DNA from: Prunus persica
Lineage: Eukaryota > Streptophyta > Magnoliopsida > Rosales > Rosaceae
NCBI RefSeq assembly: GCF_000346465.2
Contig: NC_034012.1
Coordinates: 24,940,271 to 25,004,270 of the forward strand
Length of the DNA: 64,000 bases
Direction: 5' to 3'
A program made the position numbers and the translations under genes. The notes below the pieces were generated by a model. The model searched no databases. It worked only from the letters and a program-made list of their open reading frames with translations, and was not told the origin of the DNA. This document shows positions 46,821 through 58,275 of the stretch, one piece after another. Positions within the stretch are counted from its first letter, which is position 1. The number at the start of each line of letters is the position of its first letter.

Positions 46821-46995
46821 CCTACGAATTTAATTGGTTTGGGTATATAATTTAATTGGTTTGTGAAGTCAGAATTTTTGTTAATTAGATTATAGCTACC
46901 TAGTGCCTACGAATTTAATTGGTTTGGGTATATAATTTAATTGGTTTGTGAAGTCAGAATTTTTGTTAATTAGATTATAGCTGCCTACGAATTTT
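46821..46995 (+). repeat. 85-bp tandem duplication in the hAT 5' region
   Basis: CCTACGAATTTAATTGG starts near-identical units at 46821 and 46906, with a partial third start (CCTACGAATTTTT) at 46984. It is preceded at about 46705-46815 by short repeats of a TTGGAACTTGGGTATTG type. Confidence 0.8.
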
Positions 46996-47050
46996 TGTAT
47001 ATGTATTAATTGGTTTTTTTTATTATCAAACTTTATTTGATTCACAGGAA

Positions 47051-49278
47051 ATGAATAGTGTGGGTAGTTCTAGTGATGGGAATACTAGTAATAATAATGG
47101 GGAGCATGGAGATAATGATAATACTCCTTTATGGAAATATGTCAAGAAGCTTGAGAAAGATGGTAAAGCCGGTGGCAATACTTCATTCCAATGCAACTAT
47201 TGCCAAAAAACTTTCAAAGGATCATACTTTAGAGTGAAGAGTCACTTGTTAAAACTCAAAGGCAATGGAGTTGCTAGTTGCACTAAAGTTACAAATTCTC
47301 ATTTGATGGAGATGGAAAAAGTAGTGGAGGAAGCGGAATTGAGGGTTAAAATGGCACAACTTAGAGATGTACCCTTACCCACCTCCAACACTTCAAGTCA
47401 AGGAGGTTCAAGTAGTGGTTTGGGTATGAGTTCAAATTGGTGTAGTGACTCAAAGAAGAGGAAGGGTAATCCTATTGAGAAAGCATTTAACAATAATCTT
47501 AGAGAGCAATTAGATGGTGAGATTGCAAGAATGTTTTACACGGGTGGCTTGCCATTTCAATTTTCAAGGAATCCTCATTATGTGAATGCCTTTAGAATTG
47601 CTTGTAGTAAAACACTTCCGGGTTACCAACCCCCCGGTTACAATATGTTGAGAACTACACTTCTCCAAAAAGAGAAGAATAACATTGAGGAGTGTTTGCA
47701 ACCAATGAAGAGGGCATGGCAAAGTAAAGGGGTAAGTGTTTGTAGTGATGGGTGGTCGGATGCACAAAGAAGACCTCTCATTAATGTGATGGCCGTTTGT
47801 GAAAGTGGGCCTATGTTCTTGAAGGCAATAAATTGTGAAGGTGAGTGTAAGGATAAATTTTTCATGGCGAACTTGCTTATTGAATCAATCCGGGAAATAG
47901 GTCCTCAAAATGTGGTCCAAGTGGTCACCGATAATGCTCCGGTTTGTAAGGCGGCCGGACATATTGTTGAGGCAAAGTTTAAGCACATCTTTTGGACACC
48001 ATGTGTGGTTCATACTCTCAATCTTGCTTTGAAGAACATATGCTCACCCGTGCCAAGAAATCCGGAAGTGTATGAGCAATGTAGTTGGATTTCAACAATC
48101 TCAAGTGATGCATGGTTTATTAAGAATTTTATTATGAACCATAATATGAGGTTGTCAATGTATAATGATCATTGTAAGTTGAAGTTGCTCTCCGTTGCCG
48201 AGACACGTTTTGCTTCTACAATTGTGATGCTTAGAAGATTTAAGCAAGTGAAACAAGGCTTAGAGCAAATGGTTATTAGTGAGCAATGGGACATTTATAA
48301 AGAGGATGATGTGGTAAAAGCAAGAACGGTGAAGGAAAAAATATTGGATGAGTGCTTTTGGGAGGACATTGATTACATACTTAACTTTACTTCTCCAATA
48401 TATGAGATGCTTAGGTTGAGTGACACGGATATGCCTTGTCTTCACTTGATTTATGAGTGGTGGGATAGTATGATAGAAAAAGTGAAGACAATTATATATC
48501 GAAAGGAGCGCAAGCAACTCAATGAAGAGTCAATGTTCTTCAATGTGGTGCATGAAATTTTGGTGGACCGATGGACCAAGAGTAGCACACCACTCCATTG
48601 CTTTGCACACTCTCTAAATCCTAAGTAAGTCTTTACTTTAGTAAATTTCTCCTTGTGTTTATCATTATAATTTTATAATTCTTATAATATACTTCTAGGT
48701 ATTATTGCAAGGAATGGCTTGATATGGCTCCTAATCGTTGTCCTCCACATAAAGACATTGAGATTACAAGGGAGAGGAAGAAATGTATTGAGAGATTCTT
48801 TTCTAATGAGGTGGAGAGAAGAGCGGTTAATGAGGAGTATGCCTCTTTTTCGGCATGTATTGAAGATTTTTCGGGTATGGACTCTATGAAAGATAGAGGT
48901 TTCATGGCTCCGGTAAAATGGTGGGTTATCCATGGAGCTTCCACACCAAAACTTCAAACCATAGCATTGAAGCTACTTGGACATCCTTCTTCCTCCTCAT
49001 GTTGTGAAAGAAATTGGAGCACTTACAACTTCATTCATTCTATTAAGAGGAACAAGATAACACCGGAAAGAGCGGAAGATTTAGTATTTGTGCATAGCAA
49101 TCTTCGTCTCCTTTCAAGGAAAAGGCCCGAATATAAAGAAGGGGAAACTCATATGTGGGATGTTGGAGGCGATGCATTTGATTCCATGGATTTGGAAAAT
49201 GCCGGAGTGCTTGAGATTGCAAACCTCTCTCTTGATGAACCGGACTTAGAAGACATCATATTTACCCATGATGAATGA
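47051..49278 (+). CDS. hAT transposase with BED zinc finger, DUF659 and hATC dimerisation domain
   Basis: Two exons, 47051-48624 and 48699-49278, joined by a 74-base GT-AG intron that restores ...NPK-YYCKEW; 717 codons. The start ATG follows a Ser/Asn-rich N-terminus (MNSVGSSSDGNTSNNN). BED zinc finger: residues about 26-80 (FQCNYCQKTFKGSYFRVKSHL). DUF659 region begins near residue 190 with GYNMLRTTLL. Catalytic acidic residues fall in CSDGWSD, VVTDNAP and CCERNWS. The C-terminus has the hATC signature (ALKLLGHPSSSSCCERNWS, FVHSNLRLLSRK). It cuts and pastes the element by binding the ends. No stop or frameshift was seen, so it may be active. Confidence 0.9.
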
Positions 49279-51410
49279 AGTTAGAGCTTTGAGAAGTGAT
49301 TTCTAATGTTTTAATTTGTTCTTTGTTTATGGATACTTGTATTTTGTGTGTTTTGGTTAATTTTTGCTTTGTTTATGGAGATTTGAATGAAGTTATGTGT
49401 TTTGTTAATGTTTTGAAATTATTATTGGTGAAATATCAATTTTCAAATTTTCTAGTTATATTATTTTTAAATATATATATTATTTTAATCGCCGTATCGG
49501 TGCCGTACCCGTATCCTATTTTTTGGAGATTTGCCGTATCGGCGTATCGTATCGTATCGTATCGCCGTACCCGTATCCGTATCGGTGCAACATAGTGGGT
49601 AGACTAAAAAGTTTGAGAACATTGACTGCATTTGTTGTGGGCAAATCTACTGGGTCAGGCATAAGAGAACTGAGGGAGTTCCCGCAGCTTCGAGGAAAAC
49701 TATCAATTTTGAAGCTACAAAATGTAGTTGATGCGAGGGACGCACTACACGCCAATATGAAGCACAAGAAAGATCTCAAGGAGTTAGAGTTTTCATGGGG
49801 TGCAGAGGATGCTGATGATTCCCGAAAGGAGAAAGATGTACTCGACAAGCTCCAGCCTTGTGTGAATTTGGAGAAATTAACCATTAGATTCTATGGTGGA
49901 ACCAATTTTCCGAATTGGTTAGGAGACTCATCTTTTTCTAACATACAAGTTATGCATCTCAGTGACTGTAGTTATTGTTGGTCGCTCCCACCAGTTGGGC
50001 GACTACCAGCACTCAAAGAGCTCTGTATAGAAAGAATGAAGTTTGTGAAGACGATTGGCGTTGAATTCTATGGCAGAAATGGAGCTTATCTGACTCAGCC
50101 ATTTCAATCTCTGGAGAAGCTGGAGTTTAGGGAGATGCCAGAGTGGGAGGAATGGGTACCAAGTGGAGGTGAATATGGTCTAGACTTTCCTTGTCTCCAG
50201 AAGCTAATTCTAAACGAGTGTCCGAAGCTGAGAGGAAGTTTGCCTTGTGAGCTGCCTTGCTTGAAGAAGCTTACGGTGTCTGAGTGTGAGGTTTTCCATG
50301 ATGGAAGGGCCACTACCACAACTACCAATAGTCTTAACTATAAATCTCTTGAAGAATTGAAAATAAGTGGCGGATGCCAAACCCTGTTATCATTATTAGA
50401 GACAAAGCTCCTGTCCCAACTTGCGATTCGAAATGTTGTTGACGTACAGTTCCTGCCCAACTGCAATCGTCTTCAACTTTTGACTCTGAAAAATTGTCCA
50501 ACGCTGTCGTCATTCCCTAAAGATGGCCTACCCACTACATTGACATCACTTACTATAGACCACTGTAGGAGATTAGAATTCCTACCTCATGAGATGCTGC
50601 CCAAATTAACCTCGCTTGACTATTTGAGGATACAAAATAGCTGTAATTCAATGAGGTCCTTCCCGTTGGGCAGTTTTCCCAAACTGAGGACGCTTCACAT
50701 TTGGGATTGTGAGAATCTGGAATCCCGTGATTGAAGAAGAAGGAGCTGTTAAGAATCTCAGCCATCTCAATTACTTGAGTTTCTATAAATGTCCAAAAAT
50801 GGTGTGTTTTCCCAAGGGAGAATTGCCCACTCCCAACCTGAGTCACTTTGAAGTCGGTGAATGCGAGAATTTGAAGTCCTTGCCCGAACGCCTTCACACC
50901 CTCACAGCCCTTCGATCCTTGTCGATATGGAGTCTTCCGAATCTGGAGTCATTTGCAGAAGATGGGGGTTTGCCTCCCAACCTCCGATATTTTAGCATTG
51001 GGAATTGTAAGAGACTGAGGGCTTCATCAGTGGGAGAGTACTGGGGTTTGCAAGCACTTGTCTCCCTTGAACAATTTGAAATCATTGGAAGTGACCATGT
51101 CTTGGAGACGTTGCTCAAGGAACAGCTGCTCCCTACCACTCTTCACACTCTCCGCATCCATTCTCTATCAACTCTGAAATCTTTGGACGGAAAGGGTCTT
51201 GGACACCTCACTTTTCTTCAAAATCTATACATTACTGATTGTAACAATCTCCAATGCCTGCCAGAAGAGGGTTTGCCGCCATCTCTTTCTTATCTGTGTA
51301 TCAATTATTGTCCTACCTTGGAGAAAAGGTATAAGGATAAGACTGGACAAGATTGGGCCAAGATATCTCACATTCCTTGCATCGAGATAGGCAAAGAAGT
51401 GATCATATAA

Positions 51411-52012
51411 TATGAGCTATTCCATATTTCACTCTCAACCCTCAACTCTCAAATCAAAGTCAGGTCAGGTATGTGCCTTCTCTTCCTTTAAAAAACTGCT
51501 TCTCTTCTTCTAATTGAATACAAAAACCAAAACACATATTCTCTTTCTCTTCCAAAAACCCAAATGCATGTTGGACATTGCCCAAATTCAATCTCCAAAT
51601 TTCTAATAATGTCACACATCTGATCAAAATCATAGCTTTTTGTCATTTGCATTGTCACTGCTTTTTACTGGTCTCATGCTATTTTCAGATAAAATCATAC
51701 ATGTTGGACATTGCCCAAATTCATCTCATTTCTAATAATTTCACGTTTTTTGTTATTTTCAGACCACTCTTCGCACTCTATATATTATAGCGAGGAGAAT
51801 TTCAAAATTTGCAAGGTTTCTTTATGTGGCATTTCCAAAGGAGGGTCATAGCGCGGAGAAACAGAAAAGGTTTATTATTATTACCTGGAATATCTCCTTT
51901 GATACATTCCTGCATTTTTAGGTACTTTTATGTGATAAAAATGTATTTGAGCCTCACTTGAGCTAGTTTGAATCGAATTTAATGCCTATGGATAGTCTGT
52001 TAATAGGTTCAT
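51411..52012. other. 3' region of the NLR gene and spacer
   Basis: AT- and CT-rich sequence with no gene. The string TGTTGGACATTGCCCAAATT occurs twice, at 51569 and 51702, marking a decayed ~133-bp duplication. Confidence 0.5.
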
Positions 52013-52420
52013 GCCATTAATTAATCTCCTTGTCATACACAGATAGGCTCTTGTGCTTATATGAGATAGCCTTACTCACATAAGCGATTGGATGTTTGTC
52101 CTGGAAAAGAATGGCACCAATTCCCACATTAGATGTATCACACTCAACCACGAATAATTTGGAAAAATCCGGCAGGGCTAGCACAGGTGTAGGCCATTCC
52201 TCGATCCATTGCACTTTGATTGGATCCACTGCCACTCCAAGTGCAAATATGACATGTCCCAAATATGCCACAGAGTTTTGAACAAATGAACATTTTGAGA
52301 ACTTCACCTTCAGCTGATGAACTCTCAGTACCTTGAAAACATGAGCCAAGTGTATAATATGCTCAGATAAATTTCTGCAATAAACTAATATGTCATCAAA
52401 GAAAACCAAGACATATTTGC
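52013..52420 (-). pseudogene. Ty3/gypsy RT-RNase H fragment with an internal deletion
   Basis: The minus strand reads the RT active site (VFFDDILVYCRN), the following block (FSKCSFVQNSVAYLGHVI) and then jumps from WIEEWPTP to LALPDFSKLFVVECDTSNVGIGAIL, the start of RNase H. About 60-70 residues that normally join these are absent. Both ends are truncated. It is unrelated in detail to the Tat elements in this window and looks like another gypsy clade. Confidence 0.8.
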
Positions 52421-52681
52421 GTAAACAAAAAAAACAACCTATTGTATTTAGATATTCTGCAAAGGCTGAATATTGAACTATGATTGTAGCTGCTTGTGAG
52501 CTCCAATGGTTACGGTATATTTTACAAGATTTTTAAGGTGCCACACTCCTTTCCTAGTATACTATGAAAGAATGACTATAGATCGATGAAGAAGGCTATC
52601 ATCTATATGATATAATGTACAGAAACCAATATATATATATATATATTAACAGCAACTAAAAAATAATAATAATAATAGCAA

Positions 52682-53066
52682 GGACTGGCTTGGGATGCTG
52701 GCTTTCGCACAGTGGAGATTGAGTGTGATTCTACTTCTGCTGTGGCTTTGTTAAAAAGTCCTATTGTGTCTACGCACCCTCTCTTTAGTATTATCAATTG
52801 CTGCAAATTGAAGATTCATGAGGACTGGTGCTGCTATGTGAAGCATATTTTCCGTGAACAAAATTGTGCTGCGGATGCTCTTGCTGTGAAGTGTTATGAT
52901 TTTGCTCCTGGGCTCCATGTGTTTCTTGAGGCTCCAGCCTTTCTTAGTAATGTGTTAGCTGCTGATGTTCGAGGTGCTGTTAGACCTCGGCTTGTTTCTG
53001 TTTAGTCTCTTCTTGGTTTAGGGCTCTTGCCTTCCTCTGTACCAAAAAAAAAATAATAATAATAAT
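52682..53066 (+). mobile_element. 5'-truncated L1-type LINE copy (RNase H end plus tail)
   Basis: An open frame from before 52700 to the stop at about 53003-53005 encodes the RNase H-like end of a plant LINE (VEIECDSTSAVALL, KHIFREQNCAADALA). A short 3' end and an A-rich/AAT-repeat tail follow from about 53043. A direct repeat of about 33 bases, AACAGCAAC with an AAT/AATAATAGCAA end, flanks it at 52648-52681 and 53067-53099, differing by one base. Truncation at the 5' end, an A-rich tail and long direct repeats are the signature of target-primed insertion. Confidence 0.85.
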
Positions 53067-53307
53067 AACAGCAACAAAAAATAATAATAATAATAGCAAT
53101 CCTAAACCCTATATATGATAAAATAGAATAATAAAATAATAATAATAGCAACCGAAAAAAAAAAAAAAAAAAAAAGAGTTGAAGAAGCGTAGAAAACTTG
53201 TTTGATGTACAGCAGCAAATATTTACAACAACAAATATGTTGATGTTCATCTATATATCATGGCAGTAACAACAACTATTCAAGCAGCAACTGTTCATAT
53301 TATGATA

Positions 53308-53541
53308 TGCTAAAATATGAAAATTATGAGAGAATATTTGTTTGTGGGAATTTTTTTTGTATTCTTCTCCTTGTAGGAGGTCATATTTATAATACAACGA
53401 AACCTGAATTGACAAGTAAATAATAAATTCCTAAATCTATTTACAGTAGGAAATCAGGAATTAAAGTAAATCAATTACAATTATAATAGGAATTCTTGGT
53501 GTGTAAGGAAAGTAAGTCAATATCCACAAGTCACGCCAACA
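53308..53541 (-). repeat. 3' LTR of the copia element
   Basis: 234 bp, plus-strand ends TGCTAAAATATG and CACGCCAACA. Confidence 0.93.
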
Positions 53542-53548
53542 CTCCCCC

Positions 53549-55258
53549 TCACGTTGGTGCATAGATATCGCCAATGCCCAACTGATCCAATGAATTGTGG
53601 AATGCTTTACTAGAAATCGCCTTTGTCAAAATATCTGCCAACTGATCCTCAGATTTCACAAAAGGAAACTGAACCACTTTAGCCTCAAGCTTCTGTTTGA
53701 TGAAGTGTCGATCCACCTCAACATGTTTAGTACGATCATGCTGAACCGAATTCTGTGCAATGGCTATAGCAGCCTTGTTGTCACAAAAGAGATTCATTGT
53801 GGATGTAGGTTTATACCTGAGTTCAATAAGTAACTTTCTTAACCAAAGAAGTTCACAAATCCCTTTAGTCATGCCTCTGAACTCGGCTTCTGCACTGGAT
53901 AAAGCTACTACATTCTGTTTCTTGCTCCTCCATGTCACCAAATTACCTCCCACGAATATGAAATAACCCGATGTGGATTTTCTATCTGTTACATTACCTG
54001 CCCAATCTGCATCATCAATATTTAGATGACCATGCTTTGAGAACATAAGTCCTTTTCCAGGTGCAGACTTCAAATATCTAAGTATCCGAAGAACTACATT
54101 CATGTGGTCTTCACTTGGAGAGTGCATAAATTGACTGACAACGCTCACCGCATAAGCAATGTCTGGTCGAGTATGTGACAAATAGATCAATCTTCCCACT
54201 AACCTTTGGTATCTTTCTTTGTTAGTTGGAACTTGATCCAGATATTCTCCAAGATGATGATTCTGAACAATAGGAGTGTCCGCAGGTTTACAATCTAGCA
54301 TTCCTGTGTCTGCCAACAAGTCCAAGACATATTTCCTTTGAGAGAGAAATATGCCTTGCTGCGATCGAGCCACCTCAATTCCCAAGAAATACTTGAGTCC
54401 ACCTAGATCCTTCATCTCAAACTCCATAGCCAAATAGTCTTGTAGCTGTGATATTTCCTGTTTATCATTCCCAGTAATAATCATATCATCAACATAGATT
54501 ATTAATGTTGTTACCTTCCCTTTTTGATGTTTCAAGAACAGAGTATGATCTGAGTTGCACTGTTTGAAACCATTGTTCTTCATTGCCATGGTGAACCGTC
54601 CAAACCATGCACGTGGTGACTGTTTTAATCCATACAATGCTTTTCATAACTTGCAAACTATTCCAGTCTGAGTAGTATTATATCCAGGAGGAATGTCCAT
54701 GTACACCTCCTCCGTGAGTTCGCCATGTAGAAAAGCATTCTTTACATCAAACTGGTGTAGTAGCCAATCCAAATTAGCTGCAAGGGACAATAAGACTCTG
54801 ACGGTGTTTAACTTTGCAACTGGTGCAAAAGTTTCTTCATAGTCTATACCATAGGTCTGTGTGTACCCTTTTGCCACAAGTCTTGCCTTGTATCGCTCGA
54901 TAGATCCATCTGCATTGTGTTTTATAGTAAGCACCCATCTACATCCGATAGTCTTTTTTCCTCGTGGTATAGTCTCCAATGTCCAAGTCTGATTTTTCTC
55001 AAGAGCTTTCATCTCCTCCTTTATAGCTTGGACCCACTTAGGATCTTTCAATGCTTCAGAAACCTTGGTTGGAATATGGATAGTAGACAACTGATGCACA
55101 AAAGCCTTGAGTGGTTCAGACAGCTTCTCAGTGGATACATGATTTGCAATTGGATACTTGGATGTCTTGCCAATATCAGGTGAATAACGGTTTGGTGGCT
55201 TCCCATGATTTTGCCTGAAAGGTAATTGATATCCAATAGTTTTATCATCTACATGCAC
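53549..55258 (-). pseudogene. Copia RT and RNase H region
   Basis: RT begins in the frame from 55258 ([53 protein letters not shown]) and is interrupted by a TGA at about 54641-54643 just before ALYGLKQSPRAW. It continues to the active site YVDDMIITG and the RNase H blocks ADWAGNVTDRKSTSGY, SSAEAEFRGM, DNKAAIAIA and HVEVDRHFIKQKLE, ending at 53549 before the purine tract. Apart from the one stop, RT and RNase H look complete. Confidence 0.9.
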
Positions 55259-55275
55259 AAGTCTAGTAGGAGTAG

Positions 55276-56640
55276 TTACCTCAAGGATATTCTCAGGAGA
55301 TTAGTCTCTTGGTACTGTTGAGTTAGAAGGGGAGTCTTCATCTTGATGTTCTTATTGTCTGTAGGTGTGATACTTGGATCAGAAATATCTTCGCATGGAT
55401 CAGGTGGGTCAGGCAATTGATCGCTATGAATGGGTGATTGGTCGCTTCTCAACAGAGAGTAATCTCGTGCTCCAGACTCGGGATGATCAATCATTTCTGT
55501 ACATAGGAGAATTTCTTTGTTTTCCAAGTTGCTCCAATTCTGCTCTTCACTTTGTATCTCCCCCTGAAGCGCAGAATTGGATGATGGGTCATGAAAGAAC
55601 AGCTCAGATTCCAGAAAGGTCAAATCCAAAGTGACATAGGTTCGTTGGGTAGGAGGGTGATAACAACGGTAACCTTTCTGATGAGTGGCATAACCCACAA
55701 AAACACAACGAAGCGCACAGGGATCAAGTTTGCTACGTTGATTTTTGTGGAGATGAACGAAAGCCACACATCCAAATATTCGGGGTGTGAGTACCAAAAC
55801 AGAGGGCAGAGGTCTGTGTTGCGCAAGCACCTGTAAGGGAGTTTTAAAGGTCAATACACCAGAAGGCATGCGGTTGATCAGGTGAACTGCAGTGACAATA
55901 GCATCATCCCAATGATGGCGAGGAACATGAGCGCCAATCAAAAGTTCTCGAGCAGTTTCAAGAAGATGTCGATTCTTTCGTTCAGCAACACCATTTTGTT
56001 GTGGTGTCTGAGGACAAGTCGTCTCATGGATAATTCCATGTTGTTGGAAGTAAGTCTGAAAGTCATGATTGACAAATTCTCCACCATTGTCTGAGCGAAG
56101 AATCTGGATTTGAGCATTAAACTGAGTTTTCATCTGTTTGTGGAAGGAGTGAAAACGGAAAAACACTTCGTTTTTATTCTTCAGCAAATAAAGTCATGTC
56201 ATCCGTGTACAATCATCGATGAATGTGACAAACCATCGAACACCAGAAGGAGCAGTGATAGGCGAAGGTCCCCAGACATTAGAGTGAATTAACGTAAATG
56301 GAGTAGTACACTTGTTCGTACTCAACGGGTAGGGCACACGGTGACTCTTGGCCAAAATTCAAGTATCAGATGTGAAGTCGGAGTCTTTGAAACCTGAGAA
56401 TAAATCTGGTATAAGATGCTTCATATAACTAAAAGACGGATGTCCCAATCGACGATGCCACAACCAGATTTGCTTTTGTTTGCTATCAAAGGGATGTGTC
56501 ACACTGTTAGCCACGCCGGGACTGAAGTCATCGACATAATATAGCCCCCCTCTCTTAGTACCATGACCAAGAATCTCCTTAGTGTGAATATCCTGAAGCA
56601 AACAAAAACTCAGGTAAATGAGTACACAACAATTCAATTG
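55276..56640 (-). pseudogene. Copia integrase region
   Basis: The pre-integrase zinc region is readable (HTKEILGHGTKRGGLYYV, WHRRLGHPSFSYMKHL), then a TGA at about 56359-56361 replaces the expected Cys before ILAKSHRV. A second TGA at 56194-56196 replaces an aromatic residue after DDCTRMT. The core then continues (LRSDNGGEFVNHDF, PQQNGVAERKNRHLLE) to its C-terminal GKLDPxA-like block SKLDPCALRCVFVGY. A frameshift near 55300 separates it from RT. The second Asp and the Glu of the catalytic triad are still visible. Confidence 0.85.
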
Positions 56641-57450
56641 TTAAGTAAGCTGACTAACTGACAACAATATAGTGGATAAAGATGGAACAAGTAAAGTATT
56701 AGACAGGGTGAGAGAGGATGAGAGTGCAACAGTGCCAGCCCCTGTCACAGGATAAGTAACACCATTGGCATTTGCAATACAGGTTCGTCGAGGTTGTGTA
56801 GTATTCAGAAAATCATCAGGGTCAAACGTCATATGATCAGTTGCACCAGAATCAATTATCCAGCTCTTGGAATCAATCTTATCGGAAGTATGGAATCTAT
56901 AACCAGTACCATTACTGGTCATATTGCATTGTCCTCGATCTGTAAGAGTAGCCCACCAATCGGGGTAGCCATGCGATTTAAAACAAGTCTCACAAGTGTG
57001 TCTCGGATCACCACAATATGCGCAATTTGGTCCATGTGTCTGGGTCGTTAGTCTAGAAGTCATAATCTGTGCAGCGGAAGATGCATAGGATACAAGTTGA
57101 GTAGGAATTTGGATCGGAATCTGAGCCTGAGTCGGGGCCGGAGTTGGAGTCGAAATCGGGATCGGGGTCTGAATCAGAGACAAATTTGAGGTTGGGGTCA
57201 TCATCGGCGTGGGGGTCGGGGTCGTCTTCGGAGTCGGGGTCGGGGTCGTCGGGGTCGTCGTCGTCATAGTCGGGGTCGGGGTCGGGGTCATCAAAAGAGG
57301 ATCCTGATTCTGGATCGGGTTCGGGGTCAAAGTCTGCATTTGTAGGGGCGGAGCCATCTGGGCACTCAACTCAACGATGGTTGGTTGAGAATGAGAGAAG
57401 GAGTCGGTGGTGCTACCTCCATGAGGGTTGAAAAAATCATCAACCCCCAT
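56641..57450 (-). pseudogene. Copia gag-protease region with a Pro/Thr repeat in place of the capsid
   Basis: A frame of about 269 codons. The first 35 residues are followed by a low-complexity Thr/Pro stretch (residues about 45-120, TPTP and TPTPTM repeats), then a CCHC zinc knuckle CAYCGDPRHTCETC and HGYPDWW, then the protease active site WIIDSGATDHMT. The roughly 200-residue capsid domain usually found before the knuckle in copia Gag is absent. The frame ends at TAA (about 56641-56643) in the middle of conserved sequence (LLSVSQLT), so this is a premature stop. Confidence 0.8.
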
Positions 57451-57509
57451 AGCGGCGGCGGGGGTTTGAAACTAGAGTCAGCAATTCCAAGATCGCCGCT
57501 CTGATACCA

Positions 57510-57743
57510 TGCTAAAATATGAAAACTATGAAAGAATATTTGTTTGTGGGAATTTTTTGTGTATTCTTCTCCTTGTAGGAGGTCATATTTATAATACAAC
57601 GAAACCTGAATGGACAAGTAAATAATAAATTCCTAAATCTATTTACAGTAGGAAATCAGGAATTAAAGTAAATCAATTACAATTATAATAGGAATTCTTG
57701 GTGTGTAAGGAAAGTAAGTCAATATCCACAAGTCACGCCAACA
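57510..57743 (-). repeat. 5' LTR of the copia element
   Basis: 234 bp, same ends as the 3' LTR; the neighbouring initiator tRNA primer site confirms its orientation. Confidence 0.93.
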
Positions 57744-57987
57744 TACTCTATTGTGACAACAAAGTTGCATTATCTAGTTTATCACGGAAAAAAAAACATA
57801 TTGAAATTGATTGTCATGTTGTTCATGAGAAAATACAAGATGGTTTGTTACAAACAAACCGCATTTCTGCCTTCCAAGGATCAAATTAGAGACATCTTTA
57901 TGAAAGCACTGGAGAAAGAAGATTTTTTTACAATTACGGTCCAAATTGAACATTTTAGACATCCACACGCTCCAACATTAGGGGGAG
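57744..57987 (+). pseudogene. Copia RNase H tail fragment next to the full-length element
   Basis: The plus strand reads LYCDNKVAL, KHIEIDCHVVHEKIQDG and, after a frameshift, QIRDIFMKALEKEDF, the end of a copia RNase H in the opposite orientation to the neighbouring element. A purine tract (ATTAGGGGGAG) at 57977-57987 leads into an LTR-like sequence. The rest of this element is missing on the other side of the full-length copia. Confidence 0.8.
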
Positions 57988-58275
57988 TATTGGAAATTAG
58001 AATCAAAGCCATGATACAAGGAAGACTTTTGTCAAGATTGATTGGAGACTAATTATCGAGATTACCTTGTATAAGGCAAGGAGCTTATTTACTTTGGTTA
58101 CACTATTGTCTCTTCTTTCCAATTATGTATGTAATTTTACCTTTGACGTTGATTCTGGAGATTCTTTCCTCAATGTAAATTCCTTAGACTTACGATCTTG
58201 TCTTTTCCTGACTACTATATAATTGTATACTTCTTGTGCAAAGATTAATATACATAAATCATTTTATCATATTTT

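Larger units (their letters stand above)
46215..49596 (+). mobile_element. hAT DNA transposon, apparently autonomous, inserted in the NLR gene
   Basis: The 9-base string GGGTAGACT flanks the insertion at 46206-46214 and 49597-49605; hAT elements make 8-bp duplications, the ninth base being shared by chance or by the terminus. The ends are inverted and imperfect: left GTGATGCACCGATACG, right (reversed) CTATGTTGCACCGATACG. About 200 bases inside the left end and 100 inside the right end are packed with CGATACG-type motifs. The element carries a complete two-exon transposase gene in the same orientation as the NLR. A GAA repeat lies at about 46584-46618, and a 5' untranslated exon with an intron ending at TTCACAG (47048) is plausible. 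Confidence 0.93.
44143..51410 (+). pseudogene. CC-NBS-LRR disease resistance gene (RPP13-like type) disrupted by a hAT insertion and a frameshift
   Basis: The uninterrupted part, 44143-46218, encodes about 692 residues: coiled-coil domain with the EDVID-like DAEDLLDEID (near residue 85), P-loop GMGGVGKTT (about 201), kinase-2 VLDDLWN, RNBS-B GSKVIITTR, GLPL motif CRGLPLAA, MHD motif MHDLINDLA (about 490), then the first LRRs. Start ATG 44143 begins MALIGEALISASVQ, usual for the family. A hAT element splits the gene after 46214; the LRR resumes at 49597 (GRLKSLRTLTAF). A second break at about 50720-50725, apparently one extra C in TCCCGTG, shifts the frame; the rest of the LRR continues from 50709 frame to 51410. 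Without the insertion it would be about 1,290 codons, a normal length. As it stands a truncated CC-NB-ARC-LRR protein could be made. NLRs sense pathogen effectors and trigger cell death. Confidence 0.9.
53308..57743 (-). mobile_element. Full-length but defective Ty1/copia retrotransposon
   Basis: Two 234-bp LTRs lie at 53308-53541 and 57510-57743, with four differences by eye (about 98% identity). On the minus strand the 5' LTR is followed directly by the primer-binding site TGGTATCAGAGC (57498-57509), complementary to initiator methionine tRNA, and the 3' LTR is preceded by the purine tract GTGAGGGGGAG (53542-53552). The internal frame contains a zinc knuckle, protease, integrase, RT and RNase H. 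The flanking 5-base strings (TGATA left, TACTC right) do not match, so no target duplication is seen. Several stops and a frameshift make it non-coding. Confidence 0.93.

Noticed and set aside
46840..47050. Duplicated intron segment considered as a separate insertion
   Set aside because: An 85-bp unit in direct tandem without flanking duplications is better explained by slippage or unequal exchange.
57110..57330. GTCGGG-rich stretch considered as a telomere-like or regulatory repeat
   Set aside because: It lies inside the copia gag frame and encodes the Thr/Pro stretch in phase.
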